Assembly (NCBI RefSeq): GCF_008122205.1 | Contig: NZ_PHNJ01000018.1 | Span: 1 to 64,000 of the forward strand | DNA length: 64,000 nucleotides | From: Natronococcus pandeyae | GTDB lineage: Archaea > Halobacteriota > Halobacteria > Halobacteriales > Natrialbaceae | Reading direction: 5' to 3' | Part shown: positions 8,573-17,773 of the stretch, piece by piece | Layout of the letters: each line of letters starts with the position of its first letter | Position numbering within the stretch: the first letter of the stretch is position 1 | Translations under genes and position numbers: made by a program | Notes under the pieces: model-generated | The model's database searches: none | What the model was told of the DNA's origin: nothing | Seen by the model: the letters and a program-made list of their open reading frames with translations, nothing else

Positions 8573-9254
8573 CCGCAAACACCTCCTTTCGGAGTGATTG
8601 AAGTCGTCTGCTTCTGTATACTGTAATCCCTTCTTGGAAGATCTCTCGGAGTTTCGACCCAGCACGCTGTGCACTCTCCGTTGATTCAACATATGGTTCG
8701 AAGTCAAACCGATCACCGTTGAACCGCTGCTCACTGAGGTCACTAACTACATCCGTCACAAGACGTCGAGCACTCGTTCGGTTGCCATCGACGACGACGA
8801 ACAGATCGATATCACTTTGTCTATCGGCTTCACCGCGGGCGACACTGCCGAATACCATAATTCCGACCACAGCATCTACTTCGTTGGAGTCAGCAATAGT
8901 CTCGCGGACCCGTCCGACAAATTCGCGTACCGGGTCATGGAACTCAGTTTGTGCGATTGCGAGTATTGGATCGTCTTTTTGGAGCCGATCGGGATCGATC
9001 GCAACGTAATTTCGCTGTGGTGTTTCACGAACACGCACGGCGCCGATTCCGTCAAGTAGATCAACGGCCCTCCAAACCGTTGAGCGGGTCACATCTGTGG
9101 CGTCTACCAGTTCAGCTATTGTGAATTCTGTCTCGTGAGCATCGGCTAAGAGACGAAGAATGTCGTCCGCTGCGTGGATGCGAAAAATATCGATATCTTC
9201 ACTCGGGTTAACATCGATACAGACTGCTATCTCTTGTTTCGCCATTTCAGACAC
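8565..9254 (-). CDS. HTH-MNT nucleotidyltransferase (antitoxin of HEPN/MNT system)
   Basis: A 229-residue protein with two parts. Residues about 25-95 form a winged helix (TIAELVDATDVTRSTVWRAV). Residues about 105-215 form a minimal nucleotidyltransferase with the motif GSVARGEADRQSDIDLFVVV, i.e. GS-x9-D-x-D. MntA-type antitoxins transfer AMP to a tyrosine of the HEPN toxin and so neutralise it. The fused HTH would let the same protein repress its own operon. A TATA-like box at 9275-9289 is 27 nt from GTG 9254, favouring that start over ATG 9245. Confidence 0.88.
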   Translation of the reverse strand: MSEMAKQEIAVCIDVNPSEDIDIFRIHAADDILRLLADAHETEFTIAELVDATDVTRSTVWRAVDLLDGIGAVRVRETPQRNYVAIDPDRLQKDDPILAIAQTEFHDPVREFVGRVRETIADSNEVDAVVGIMVFGSVARGEADRQSDIDLFVVVDGNRTSARRLVTDVVSDLSEQRFNGDRFDFEPYVESTESAQRAGSKLREIFQEGITVYRSRRLQSLRKEVFADE

Positions 9255-9495
9255 TATCTGATATTGCGCAACGACATATAAATAAATGGCGCCACGTATA
9301 TTGACGGCTGCTCCGCTTTTGTGGACGTCGACGGGTCTGGAGCGCTGTCAGCCGATGTGCCTAGTGGTGAAGTACCACGGGCGACCGCCCCTGTGGATTC
9401 GCCGTGGTCTCAAACCCTTTTCAAGCGAATTTAGTATAATCGATTGATTCTTAGGCACACTAAGGTGTGAAATAAATACTCTACATGTGAATTAG
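9255..9495. other. Intergenic region with an imperfect hairpin
   Basis: Apart from the TATA box near 9280, the segment holds an imperfect GC-rich inverted repeat around 9377-9400. It is followed by A/T-rich sequence up to the polymerase stop. It may be a terminator or an old IS end. No coding signal is seen. Confidence 0.35.
9275..9289 (-). promoter_or_regulatory. TATA-like box for the HEPN/MNT operon
   Basis: On the minus strand the tract CCATTTATTTATATG is centred about 27 nt before GTG 9254. This fits a leaderless transcript. Confidence 0.5.
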
Positions 9496-11610
9496 TTAGC
9501 AAAATCTAACAAGGCTAGTATCCGTCTGTTCCGAAAGATATTCCCGGATATCCGATTCTCGCCAGCCGAGCGGCGAGACCACGCTTTCGGCCGCACGAAC
9601 CAGCAGATCCGCGTAGAACGCAGCGTCGTACGTCTTGGGCGTCTCGTGTGCGAGGGTTACCCGCTCGCGAGATCGTTTTTCGTCGTCGGTGACGACGTAT
9701 GCGAGACTCTCGCCGGGATATTTCTCGATCCCATCGGCAGCTGCGCGCTCGAGCGCAGCAGCGTTCCGCGTCGCTCGAGAATACGCGTCGCGGCGTTTCG
9801 AGACGCGGTTGTCGACGACCAGTTCTTGTGGATCGACGGCACTGCGTCGCAGCTCGGTCAGTCGGCGCTGGAGCACGTCGCACACCGCTTCGGGCGTCCG
9901 ATGATGATCGAGCGTTTCAACGAGTTCCTTCTGGGTCTCGGCGACGAACGGCGGCGTCGACCGCTGCCGAACTTCGATCCCACGAAACTTGTAACGGCTC
10001 TCGCCGTCGGTCGCGTCCGCACGTGCGCCGAAGTACTTCGTCAGCGCACCGCTCTCTTCGGTTCGCAGCGGCACGAACGCGACCCAGTCGAACTCCCCTT
10101 CGTACTCGAATCGAATTCCGACGCGTTCGGAGATGTCCGACGCGATATTGGGCAGTGGTGTCTGTGTTTCACCCTCCATGGGCGTGACCCAGATCGAATC
10201 GACGATCCCGTGGACGACGCGCCAGCCGTTCGATTCGAGGATCGCTTTCGCGTCCAGCAGGATCTCTCGTGCGTAGGCGTTGATCGCCTCGTGGCACTCG
10301 ATGCGTCCGAACTTTGCGTTACTGAAGCCCTGGTACCCGAAGCAGCTGACGAGAATCCACTTGATCGCCTCCGACTTGCCCTCGAGTTCGTGGCGCCGTT
10401 CGGGAGCGTCCGTCTCGCGAATTTCTGCCTTGATCGCGTCCCGATCCTCGATCAGCGGACGGAGCACGTCGGGCAAGTAGCCCGGATCCTCGCAGACGGC
10501 ATAGCCGAGTCCGGGCACGTCCTCGCGTTCGGCGTGACACTCGCAGCGAACGGTTTCAGGCGAGAGGTTCCGCGTCACGATGATATTCGGGTACAGCGAA
10601 CTGAAATCGAGTTCGTGGACGTCCTCGTGGAGGCCGACGTCGGGCGAGAAGATGAATCCGCCGCGGTCGGCTTCGTGCAACTGATTCGCGCTCTTGAACT
10701 GCTCGTGGCGCCACGAGTTCCACGGAGTCAAGACATCTTGTTGCCGTGCTTCGCAGATCTGGATCGCCGTCAGCAGATTCCCGATGCTGGCCCACGCGGC
10801 CTCCTGTAGTGGTTTCCGCGATCGCGTGACCATATCGAGAAGGCCGGAGAGGTTTGCTTCGTGCCAGAGAAACGTGTTCGACTCGTCGACGATCGCCCGT
10901 CCCGGGAGGTTGTATCGCGCCGGCGAGTGCCCAACGTTTCCATAGCTCTCGTACGTGGATTGACCGGCGAGCCGCTGGTAGCCGGGGCGTCGCCCCAGTC
11001 GATACTCGTTGCAATTACACGGTGCCGCCTCGAACAGTTTGGGAACGATAGACGAAGCACTCAGGACCAGTACGTCCGGATCGACTGTTGCGACTCGAGA
11101 GGCAACGGTTTCGGCGACCGCCGCGGGACTCCCCTCGATCGAATCGTCGCCGACCGTGAGAGAACGGATTCCGTCGCCGCGGGCCAGTTCGGACTCCGAT
11201 GCATCTATCCGTAGCGTCGACGGCGTTCGAGCCGGTGTTGGGTCGGTATCCGTCTCGAGACAGTATCTGAATTCCCGCGAGAAATCCACGTTGTAGCACT
11301 TGTACGTCCCGGGAACGTCCCAGCCACGGAGATCGGATGCAACCGAGGTGACGTCAGCAATATCGTCGACGTCAATCCGAAGTACTGTTTCGGGGGTGTG
11401 TCGCCAGCCGGTCCGCCACTCTTCGAGCTCCGTTTGAACGACCTCCGTGAGCCGGGTAACGAACCCTCGAACGTCGACGAGATCGTCATGGGACGGTGCT
11501 GAAATGTACAGACTCGGTGTGTAGTCGGTGATATGCTCGCAGGTCACACCCTCCTTCGTCAGCGACCATTCCAGGACCTCTCCGTCGAGATAATCGATCT
11601 TATACGGCAT
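9496..11610 (-). CDS. Family-B DNA polymerase homologue with degenerate active sites (PolB2-like)
   Basis: A 704-residue PolB-fold protein. Motif A is intact (DFSSLYPNIIV, about 335-345). Motif B keeps its Lys (KWILVSCFGYQG, about 417-428) but lacks the usual Asn. Motif C reads HGIVDS (about 467-472) where active enzymes have YGDTDS, so one metal-binding Asp is Ile. The exonuclease region also looks dead: Exo I reads RIDASES and the Exo II NxxxFD is missing after DPDVLVLS. It is shorter than replicative PolB1 (about 780-900 aa). It may act as a structural subunit or in lesion bypass. It is last in an operon with 11613-11897 and 11884-12597, with a 2-nt gap to the middle gene. Confidence 0.88.
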   Translation of the reverse strand: MPYKIDYLDGEVLEWSLTKEGVTCEHITDYTPSLYISAPSHDDLVDVRGFVTRLTEVVQTELEEWRTGWRHTPETVLRIDVDDIADVTSVASDLRGWDVPGTYKCYNVDFSREFRYCLETDTDPTPARTPSTLRIDASESELARGDGIRSLTVGDDSIEGSPAAVAETVASRVATVDPDVLVLSASSIVPKLFEAAPCNCNEYRLGRRPGYQRLAGQSTYESYGNVGHSPARYNLPGRAIVDESNTFLWHEANLSGLLDMVTRSRKPLQEAAWASIGNLLTAIQICEARQQDVLTPWNSWRHEQFKSANQLHEADRGGFIFSPDVGLHEDVHELDFSSLYPNIIVTRNLSPETVRCECHAEREDVPGLGYAVCEDPGYLPDVLRPLIEDRDAIKAEIRETDAPERRHELEGKSEAIKWILVSCFGYQGFSNAKFGRIECHEAINAYAREILLDAKAILESNGWRVVHGIVDSIWVTPMEGETQTPLPNIASDISERVGIRFEYEGEFDWVAFVPLRTEESGALTKYFGARADATDGESRYKFRGIEVRQRSTPPFVAETQKELVETLDHHRTPEAVCDVLQRRLTELRRSAVDPQELVVDNRVSKRRDAYSRATRNAAALERAAADGIEKYPGESLAYVVTDDEKRSRERVTLAHETPKTYDAAFYADLLVRAAESVVSPLGWRESDIREYLSEQTDTSLVRFC

Positions 11611-11612
11611 CG

Positions 11613-11897
11613 TTATCCCGGATTCGAGTCTCGTTCATCGACTTCGGTTTCGAGGTCGCGGACGCGTTCTTCCAACTTGGCAAGGCGGATCTCCTGCTCG
11701 AGAGCGATGGACAGCAACACCGGGTACATCGGCTCGGTGTGATTGAGCTGACCACCGGCGTCGGCGTGCTCGCGGGCGTACGTCAGCAGTTGGTCGAAGT
11801 GCTGCTGGTCTCGATACCGGAGTGCGCGTCGATATGGTTGCCACTCGTCTTCGAGGCCGCGAAGCACGTTTCGGAACGTCGGGTTAGTTCGTCCCAT
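11613..11897 (-). CDS. Small protein of the PolB2/RecA-like operon, coiled-coil C-terminus
   Basis: A 94-residue acidic protein, MGRTNPTFRNVLRGLEDEWQ at the start. A helical middle with YREHADAG-like character is followed by a heptad-like helix (EQEIRLAKLEERVRDLETEV) likely to form a coiled coil. It overlaps the upstream RecA-like gene by 14 nt and ends 2 nt before the polymerase start, so the three are probably one transcript with coupled translation. A role as adaptor between the RecA-like protein and PolB is inferred from position only. Confidence 0.78.
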   Translation of the reverse strand: MGRTNPTFRNVLRGLEDEWQPYRRALRYRDQQHFDQLLTYAREHADAGGQLNHTEPMYPVLLSIALEQEIRLAKLEERVRDLETEVDERDSNPG

Positions 11898-12597
11898 GCG
11901 CCACCTCCATCGTCGGCTCGTGACCGCTACTGTCGATGGCGTGGATTGGCTGCCGTGCTTCCAGAACGCGTTGCCAGAAGGCGAGTGTCGTCTGTATCAT
12001 CCCGTTGCCAACGGGGTAGACGAGTGTCTCGAACTCGTCGCTCGCAAACCGTGGACCGTACCGCGTATCGGTGACCTCGATCACCGAGTTGGCAGCCCTC
12101 GCGATGGGGGCGCTGAACTCGTCGTCTCGCGTTCGTGTGAGCACGACCGGAACGTCGTGACGGCGTGCGATTCCCGCGAGTTTCGCAACGGCCCGGACGA
12201 GCAGGGTTGACGCCTGCTGTGATGAGAGATTACCGTCGGGCTCCCGATACAGGCCATCCAGTGCCGGAGCAACTACGAGCGGCGTCTCCCCACCGCTGGC
12301 GATTTCGGCCGCGAGATCCTCGACGAGCGCAAAGTGCTGAAACGGCGTGAACGCACGCGCCACCTGAATCCGATCCAGTATTGGTCTGCTGGGTGCTAAC
12401 TTCGAGAGGGACCGCGTCTGGATGTGGTCGAAGACGTCGATCCACCGCGCCGTTGGTGTCGCTTCGGTCAGCAGCAGATGATCGAGGACCAGTGCCTGTA
12501 TTGGAGCGATCGCTTGTTCGTCGACTTCGACGAGCGTCACACCCGCGGTGAGTTGCGGGAGTTCCGGAACGTCTTCCCGGGTTCCTGTCGAATGCAT
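11884..12597 (-). CDS. RecA/RadA-like protein lacking Walker A (ImuA-like role possible)
   Basis: A 237-residue protein whose order of elements follows the RecA/RadA core. These are a first strand (TLVEVDEQAIAPIQALVLDH, about 21-40), a WIDVFDHIQT strand, a Walker-B-like strand (TPLVVAPALDGLY, about 105-117) and a later strand VPVVLTRTRDDEF. The position of the P-loop has no GxxxxGK[ST], so ATP binding is probably lost. In bacteria a comparable Walker-less RecA relative, ImuA, sits with ImuB and DnaE2 in an error-prone repair operon. By analogy this protein could load or regulate the neighbouring polymerase. First gene of the operon. Confidence 0.72.
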   Translation of the reverse strand: MHSTGTREDVPELPQLTAGVTLVEVDEQAIAPIQALVLDHLLLTEATPTARWIDVFDHIQTRSLSKLAPSRPILDRIQVARAFTPFQHFALVEDLAAEIASGGETPLVVAPALDGLYREPDGNLSSQQASTLLVRAVAKLAGIARRHDVPVVLTRTRDDEFSAPIARAANSVIEVTDTRYGPRFASDEFETLVYPVGNGMIQTTLAFWQRVLEARQPIHAIDSSGHEPTMEVAHGTN

Positions 12598-13218
12598 ATG
12601 TCATAGGTCCAGTGAGACCAGCAAAAGCAGACGCGTGCCGTTTCCGGAACTGCCAGATGCTGACTCGAGAGTGCACACACGGTGAGAGGAACGCTCCACT
12701 ACGGTGAAGCGTCGATTTCCAGAAGTGGTCCGCTATACCGGCCGCGATAATATCCATCTTCTTCAGCTATACTTGTATCTGAAATAGCTGTTATCTCTAT
12801 ATGCGAACCTAACCCGATTACTTCCATCAGCTAATGGATGTGTTGAGAGAGTCGTGCTGAATAGAGAGCGCGATGTGGCACGACGCAGTACTGAGACCGA
12901 GGGTCACTCGATTCGGTCTATACAGGAAACGAATTGCATAACCCTTTAAGAGTGTCATAGAACGATGTGCATGGCGTTCCTTTCGCTCATACAAGGTATT
13001 CGTCATAGGGCGAGTCGGCCGTCATAGCCAAATATTGCATCGACCGAACGGACCTGAACGCCGATTCGTCTCTGCCTCCCGTCCGCAAGGATCCTTGAGT
13101 ACACGAGCCGCCGTTGGGGACCTCAGTACGGCAAAATACTCCAGTGTCTCTCGGTAACGTGTTCGGCCCCGATTCCGATTCCGTAGGAATCGTTGGACCC
13201 TGTATATCTGGGGCTTTC
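12598..13218. other. Intergenic region between divergent operons
   Basis: No supported gene. A repeat motif (TGCTGAATAGAGAGCGCG) lies at 12855-12872. A reverse frame near 12987-13060 ends MTADSPYDEYLV but has no clear body. Promoters for the leftward polymerase operon and the rightward multicopper oxidase should lie here. Confidence 0.45.
12855..12872 (+). repeat. Dispersed repeat motif, copy 1
   Basis: TGCTGAATAGAGAGCGCG matches 15422-15439 and 28772-28789 with one or two changes. A more diverged copy is at 28240-28257. With the latter it also shares a following TGTGGCAC block. Confidence 0.55.
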
Positions 13219-15225
13219 ATGTCTTCACACGCTATGGGCGACCGCACCAAGCGTCCCGGACTGGAGCTATCGCGCCGCGAACTGGTCCTCGCAACCGGTG
13301 CCGGGGGGATCTCGGCGTTCGCGGGATGTACGACAGACGACTCGAGCCCGCTGTCGGGGGACGAAACGGAGACGGGAGTCACGATCACGGACCACTCTTC
13401 GCCCGACCTCGAGAAGTGGGTCGACGAGGTTCCCCGACCAGAGATTCTCGAGCCGTCGGGGACGAAGGAGGGACAGCCCTACTACGAGGTGGAGATGCGA
13501 GAGGTTGAACAGCGACTCCACAGCGACCTGTCGCCGACGACTGTCTGGGGGTACGACGGCCAATATCCCGGACCGACGATCGAAGCCGAGCAGGGCGAAC
13601 CGATCTACGTCCGGTGGAAAAACGACCTGCCGGACGAACACCTCTTGCCCGTGGATACGACGCTGCACAGCGACGCAATTCCGTACGACATGCCGGGCGT
13701 CCGGACCGTTACGCACCTCCACGGAGGCAACGTCGAGGCCGAGAGCGACGGCAACGCGCAGGCGTGGTTCACCCGCGATTTCGAGGAGACGGGGCCCGGC
13801 TTCGAGCAGAAGGACTACTACTACGTCAACGAGCAGCCGCCGTCGACGATGTGGTACCACGACCACGCAATGGGAATCACGCGTCTCAACGTCTACACCG
13901 GCCTGTCGGGGTTCTACCTCCTTCGGAACGACCACGAACGGGAGCTCGATCTGCCAAGCGGCGAGTGCGAGATCCCGCTCGCGATCCAGGACCGGAGCTT
14001 CGAGGACGACGGCTCGCTGTTCTACCCGACCGCCGTCGCGGACGAGCAGGGTGGCAGCGACGACTCCCATCCCGATCCGAGCGTCGTGCCCGAGTTCTAC
14101 GGCGATACGCCGGTCGTCAACGGGAAAGCCTGGCCCCGGCTGTCGGTGGAACCCCGCCCGTACCGGCTTCGGCTCCTCAACGGCTCGAACAGCCGGTTCT
14201 ATCGGCTCGAACTCCTGGGATACGACGAATCGTCGGGCGAAACCGGGGCCGATGGCCCCTCGTTCGTCCTGATCGGGAACGACGGCGGACTCCTCTCGGA
14301 GCCGATCGAACTCGAGGATCGCCTTGAGCTCGGCTCGAGCCAGCGGGCCGACGTCGTCGTCGACTTCTCCGATTACGCGGGCGAGACGCTGCTGCTACAC
14401 AACGACGCACCCGCTATGTATCGCGGTGACGACAGTGGCGAAAGCGACGACATCGTCCCGCTTCACGAAGTGATGCTCGTGGATGTCGCCGATTCCGGAG
14501 CCGACACGGCCGATTCCGGACTCGAAGCGGCCAACGCCGAATCAAACGCGACGGAGTCCGAGGGCGATACGGTCGCCAACGATTCCGACACGGAAGTCGA
14601 CCCCCTCCCGAGCGAATTAACCCGGGTTCCGGAGATTCCCGTCGACTCGGTCGACACCGAGCGGTACCTCACGCTCGCGATGGACACGGACGAGTACGGC
14701 CGGTCCCGTCATCTGCTTGGCACGGAGGACGAACGATCCGGCATCCCGATGATGGACCCAGTTACTGAGACGCCGACGCTCGGTGACACCGAAATCTGGA
14801 GCTTGGCCAACTTCACCGGGATGTCCCATCCGATCCACCTCCACCTCGTCCACTTCCAAGTGCTCGGCCGGCAGCCGGTCGGCGACTACGATCCGGACGA
14901 GGACGCGATCAACTTCGACGCGCTCGAGGACCCCGAACCGTTCGAACTGGGCTGGAACGACGTCGTGACCGTCCACCCAGCCGAGGTTGTCCACGTCATC
15001 GCCCGCTTCGGGGAGTTCGAGGGGCTGTTCACCGATCAAACAGGCCGTTACATGTGGCACTGCCACATGGTCGAGCACGAGGATCACGACATGATGCGCC
15101 CGTTCGAGGTCGTCCCGCCGTCCGACGAGGACGACGCTGACAGCGATGACAACTCGGCAGGCGATGATACCAAATCGGCTACCGATAACGGCGATGACGA
15201 CTCCCCAGACGGCGACGATGGATAA
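13219..15225 (+). CDS. Tat-exported multicopper oxidase (laccase / CotA-like)
   Basis: A 668-residue protein from ATG 13219 (ATG 13234 is an alternative); the open frame reaches further upstream without support. The N-terminus has SRRELVLATGAGGISAFAGC, a Tat signal ending in a lipobox Cys, so it is probably a membrane-anchored exported lipoprotein. Copper ligands occur in four blocks: HLHGGN, WYHDHAMGITR, HPIHLHLVHFQVLG and MWHCHMVEHEDHDM. The order resembles CotA/bilirubin oxidase. Asp/Ser-rich insertions occur before the third domain and at the C-terminus. It oxidises phenolic, metal or bilin-like substrates with O2; the true substrate is unknown. Confidence 0.93.
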   Translation: MSSHAMGDRTKRPGLELSRRELVLATGAGGISAFAGCTTDDSSPLSGDETETGVTITDHSSPDLEKWVDEVPRPEILEPSGTKEGQPYYEVEMREVEQRLHSDLSPTTVWGYDGQYPGPTIEAEQGEPIYVRWKNDLPDEHLLPVDTTLHSDAIPYDMPGVRTVTHLHGGNVEAESDGNAQAWFTRDFEETGPGFEQKDYYYVNEQPPSTMWYHDHAMGITRLNVYTGLSGFYLLRNDHERELDLPSGECEIPLAIQDRSFEDDGSLFYPTAVADEQGGSDDSHPDPSVVPEFYGDTPVVNGKAWPRLSVEPRPYRLRLLNGSNSRFYRLELLGYDESSGETGADGPSFVLIGNDGGLLSEPIELEDRLELGSSQRADVVVDFSDYAGETLLLHNDAPAMYRGDDSGESDDIVPLHEVMLVDVADSGADTADSGLEAANAESNATESEGDTVANDSDTEVDPLPSELTRVPEIPVDSVDTERYLTLAMDTDEYGRSRHLLGTEDERSGIPMMDPVTETPTLGDTEIWSLANFTGMSHPIHLHLVHFQVLGRQPVGDYDPDEDAINFDALEDPEPFELGWNDVVTVHPAEVVHVIARFGEFEGLFTDQTGRYMWHCHMVEHEDHDMMRPFEVVPPSDEDDADSDDNSAGDDTKSATDNGDDDSPDGDDG

Positions 15226-15557
15226 CCGGCGACATTTCGAGAGTCGCAGAAGGGGTGTGCGAACCGTTCTATGCTACCCTTAAACAGCAGGGCAACCTAT
15301 ACACAGACTCACTGGCCATTAATCCAAACATTTATCAAGAAAAACAGGGTCTTTGTGCTGAACTCATCCTCTGGATTCAGCACGGAGTTTCTGACAGAAT
15401 CTGAGTAGAACGTTCAGTCTCTGCTGAATACACAGCGCGTATCATTCGTCGACTGATCAATGCGGAGCACACCCTGACTCTGCTTCAGACCCTGCAGGTT
15501 TTTCAGGAAATAACGCCATGGAGCCGTCTCGCATACTCAAAATAGGGGAATCATCCA
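15226..15557. other. Intergenic region with a palindromic repeat
   Basis: This holds the 15375-15439 repeat and a likely terminator for the multicopper oxidase. A short leader precedes the SnoaL gene. No gene is seen. Confidence 0.5.
15375..15439. repeat. 65-bp repeat with inverted ends, copy A
   Basis: The segment starts ATTCAGCA (15375-15382) and has the exact reverse complement TGCTGAAT at 15422-15429, followed by a conserved tail ending AGCGCG. A gap-free second copy lies at 28725-28789 with 52 of 65 positions identical and the same arm spacing. Confidence 0.7.
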
Positions 15558-15989
15558 ATGGCAGACTCAACGCAGCAGCTAGAAGCCAACAAAAATGCAG
15601 TGGAAACAACCTTCGAAGTAATGGCGAGTCACGACTTCGACGCCTTGGACGACCTGATGGACGAAGACATGACGTTCTCCGATCCACTCATGGAAATAGA
15701 AGGACTAGATGACTACAAAGATCTGATGCGAGGTCGACACTCGGCGCTCCCGGATACCGACCATACGTTCCATAAGATAGTAGCAGAAGATGACGTCGTC
15801 GTCGTTCACTTCTCGTATCAAGGCACACACGAAGGGGAGTATCAAGGTATTGAACCGACAGGAAATGAGGTCGAAGGTACAGCCGTCATGATCGACCGAT
15901 TCAAAGACGGAAAAATTGTAGAGAGAACCGAGGAATTCGACACGCTCTCCTGGTTTCAGCAACTTGGAGTAGACCCATCTGAGATCTGA
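15558..15989 (+). CDS. SnoaL-like / ester cyclase family protein
   Basis: A 143-residue NTF2-fold protein. The sequence has the typical start (ANKNAVETTFEVMASHDFDA), a middle DVVVVHFSYQGTHEGEYQGI and the end motif KIVERTEEFDTLSWFQQLG. SnoaL-like proteins include polyketide cyclases and many small ligand-binding or hydrolytic proteins, so the reaction is not known. It starts at ATG 15558. A SnoaL domain is also fused to the kinase at 17774, so two members of one fold occur within about 2 kb. Confidence 0.87.
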   Translation: MADSTQQLEANKNAVETTFEVMASHDFDALDDLMDEDMTFSDPLMEIEGLDDYKDLMRGRHSALPDTDHTFHKIVAEDDVVVVHFSYQGTHEGEYQGIEPTGNEVEGTAVMIDRFKDGKIVERTEEFDTLSWFQQLGVDPSEI

Positions 15990-16433
15990 AACCTCGACTC
16001 ACTCTTCTATCGAATCCTTATCCATGAACTGATTGTTTATGTTCTATACCAAACACAGATATGGTAACGAGAGAAAGAAGCCGTGAGAACCAGCCTTAGA
16101 CACTATTATCGAAATTAGCAGAAACGAGGCATGACGATGTTCGTTTCATCCAATCGTTCCCATCTAAACAGGTCTATACGTAGTTAATAGAGATAGAGAT
16201 AATCGGTCCTTGTTACAGTCTAATTCAAGAGTCTATCCTACAGTGCTGCGGATTAGTATATCTAATTACAAAACAGTAATGTGCCAGGGTTAACACGGTG
16301 TTGTGCCTAGGTTTCGACATGAGATGGTGCTCGTTTCGTCACTGTCTGCAGAATCGTCAGTAGCTGCAGATATGGCACTCGTTAGCTACCTAACCGTTGC
16401 CTCCGTAGCAAATTCTGTTGCGAGGGATCACAC
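15990..16433. other. Intergenic A/T-rich region
   Basis: No coding signal. A short frame from 16303 has low-complexity Ser/Val composition and overlaps the DUF1059 gene out of frame, so I reject it. Confidence 0.45.
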
Positions 16434-16607
16434 GTGGCACAAGCACACCGACTCGACTGTGAGAAAGAAGCCGCTGATTGCCGGTTCATTATCCAATCGG
16501 AAAACGAAGACGAAGCCATCGAATTGGCCAAAAACCACATGAGAGACGTCCACGGGCAGGACTACACGAACGACGAACTGCGACGCGAACACATGGAGAC
16601 TGTCTAG
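16434..16607 (+). CDS. DUF1059-family small protein
   Basis: A 57-residue protein from GTG 16434. It reads MAQAHRLDCEKEAADCRFII, then QSENEDEAIELAKNHMRDVH, then GQDYTNDELRREHMETV. The two N-terminal cysteines and the HxxxVHG helix match DUF1059 proteins, small predicted metal-binding proteins common in haloarchaea. It is too short for ordinary ORF thresholds and lies 66 nt before the metallo-beta-lactamase gene on the same strand, so co-transcription is possible. Function unknown. Confidence 0.8.
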   Translation: MAQAHRLDCEKEAADCRFIIQSENEDEAIELAKNHMRDVHGQDYTNDELRREHMETV

Positions 16608-16673
16608 GGCCATCGTCCTCACCGTACGAGCTCCTCTCGACAGTCTAACTCCATTCAGCCAATGTGGTGATAC

Positions 16674-17561
16674 ATGACACCCAATACCAGATCAGGTGAT
16701 GATCCGTACCGGTTCGAGGTGGGAGCGTTCGAGTGCACGCTCGTAAGTGACGGGTCGTACGCGTATCCTCATCCAGCGCAAACGTTCTTCGTCGATGCCC
16801 CACCCGACGATCGAGAGCAAACATTGGCCGACGAGGGTATACAGCCGGACGAGTGGGAGGAATACATCAGTCCGTATCCCAGTCTCGTGATCGATACTGG
16901 CGAACAAACTGTCCTCGTCGACACCGGCGGGGGCGAGTTGGCACCGACGACCGGCAATCTCCAGTCCTCACTCGAAGCGGCCGGTATCGACGCTGCGGAA
17001 GTCGATATCGTCCTCCTCACTCACGGTCACGCGGATCACGTCGGCGGGACGCTGACCTCGGATGGCGAACCGGCATTCCCGAACGCTCGGTACGTCATGA
17101 CCGAAGCGGAATGGGAGTTCTGGACTGGCGAGAAACCGGACCTCTCGTCGCTCCGTGTCGACGAGGAGTTCCAGACCATGCTCATCGAGTTTGCCAGGGC
17201 GAACCTCAAACCGCTTGAAGGTGAGGTCGAGTTGATCGAGGGGACGACTGAGGTCGTCTCCGGGATCACAGCTATTTCAGCACCGGGCCATACACCCGGC
17301 CACGTTGCCGTCGAAATAACCTCGAATGGAGAGCAACTCTTAGACCTCGTCGATGCGGTCTTGCATCCGCTGCACGTGTCCCACCCGGATTGGACTGCCG
17401 CAGTCGATTACGATCCCGACCAGACCGTCGAAACGCGCCGGGAACTGCTCGATCGGGCGACCCAAAGCGAATCCCTCCTGTTTGCGTTTCACTTCCCTGC
17501 GCCGGGCCTCGGACACGTTGCTCCCTCGGACGACGCCTGGGAATGGAATCCGGTGGAGTGA
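16674..17561 (+). CDS. Metallo-beta-lactamase-fold hydrolase
   Basis: A 295-residue cytoplasmic protein. The zinc signature LLTHGHADHVGG (His117, His119, Asp121, His122) is complete. A later metal ligand lies in SAPGHTPGH, and there is an Asp in DLVDAVLHP and a terminal His in FHFPAPGLGH. The arrangement is like the N-acyl-homoserine lactonase and PhnP-like branch (MBL fold, class-B-like). Substrate not inferable. It sits between the DUF1059 gene and the SnoaL-PAS-kinase. Confidence 0.92.
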   Translation: MTPNTRSGDDPYRFEVGAFECTLVSDGSYAYPHPAQTFFVDAPPDDREQTLADEGIQPDEWEEYISPYPSLVIDTGEQTVLVDTGGGELAPTTGNLQSSLEAAGIDAAEVDIVLLTHGHADHVGGTLTSDGEPAFPNARYVMTEAEWEFWTGEKPDLSSLRVDEEFQTMLIEFARANLKPLEGEVELIEGTTEVVSGITAISAPGHTPGHVAVEITSNGEQLLDLVDAVLHPLHVSHPDWTAAVDYDPDQTVETRRELLDRATQSESLLFAFHFPAPGLGHVAPSDDAWEWNPVE

Positions 17562-17773
17562 GCAATCGGGTTCGCAGTCCTCTCGATTCGTTACTTGCCC
17601 CCTCAACTGACGGCCTCAACTGTCCGGTATGGTCCCGAGTCGATAGGCGGAGTGGCACGTGCTGGCCTACTTCATCGGTCGGATCGGCGTCGAAACCGGG
17701 AGAACAGTTTTGGTTCGGCCATCGTTATTTAGATAGACGGCCTCGAACTGCTCCCAGTGGGCCGGTGATACAT

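Noticed and set aside
9646-10809. Long plus-strand frame antisense to the PolB gene
   Set aside because: Composition is a shadow; the reverse strand carries the polymerase motifs.
12987-13388. Reverse frame ending MTADSPYDEYLV
   Set aside because: It overlaps the multicopper oxidase N-terminus and has no recognisable body.
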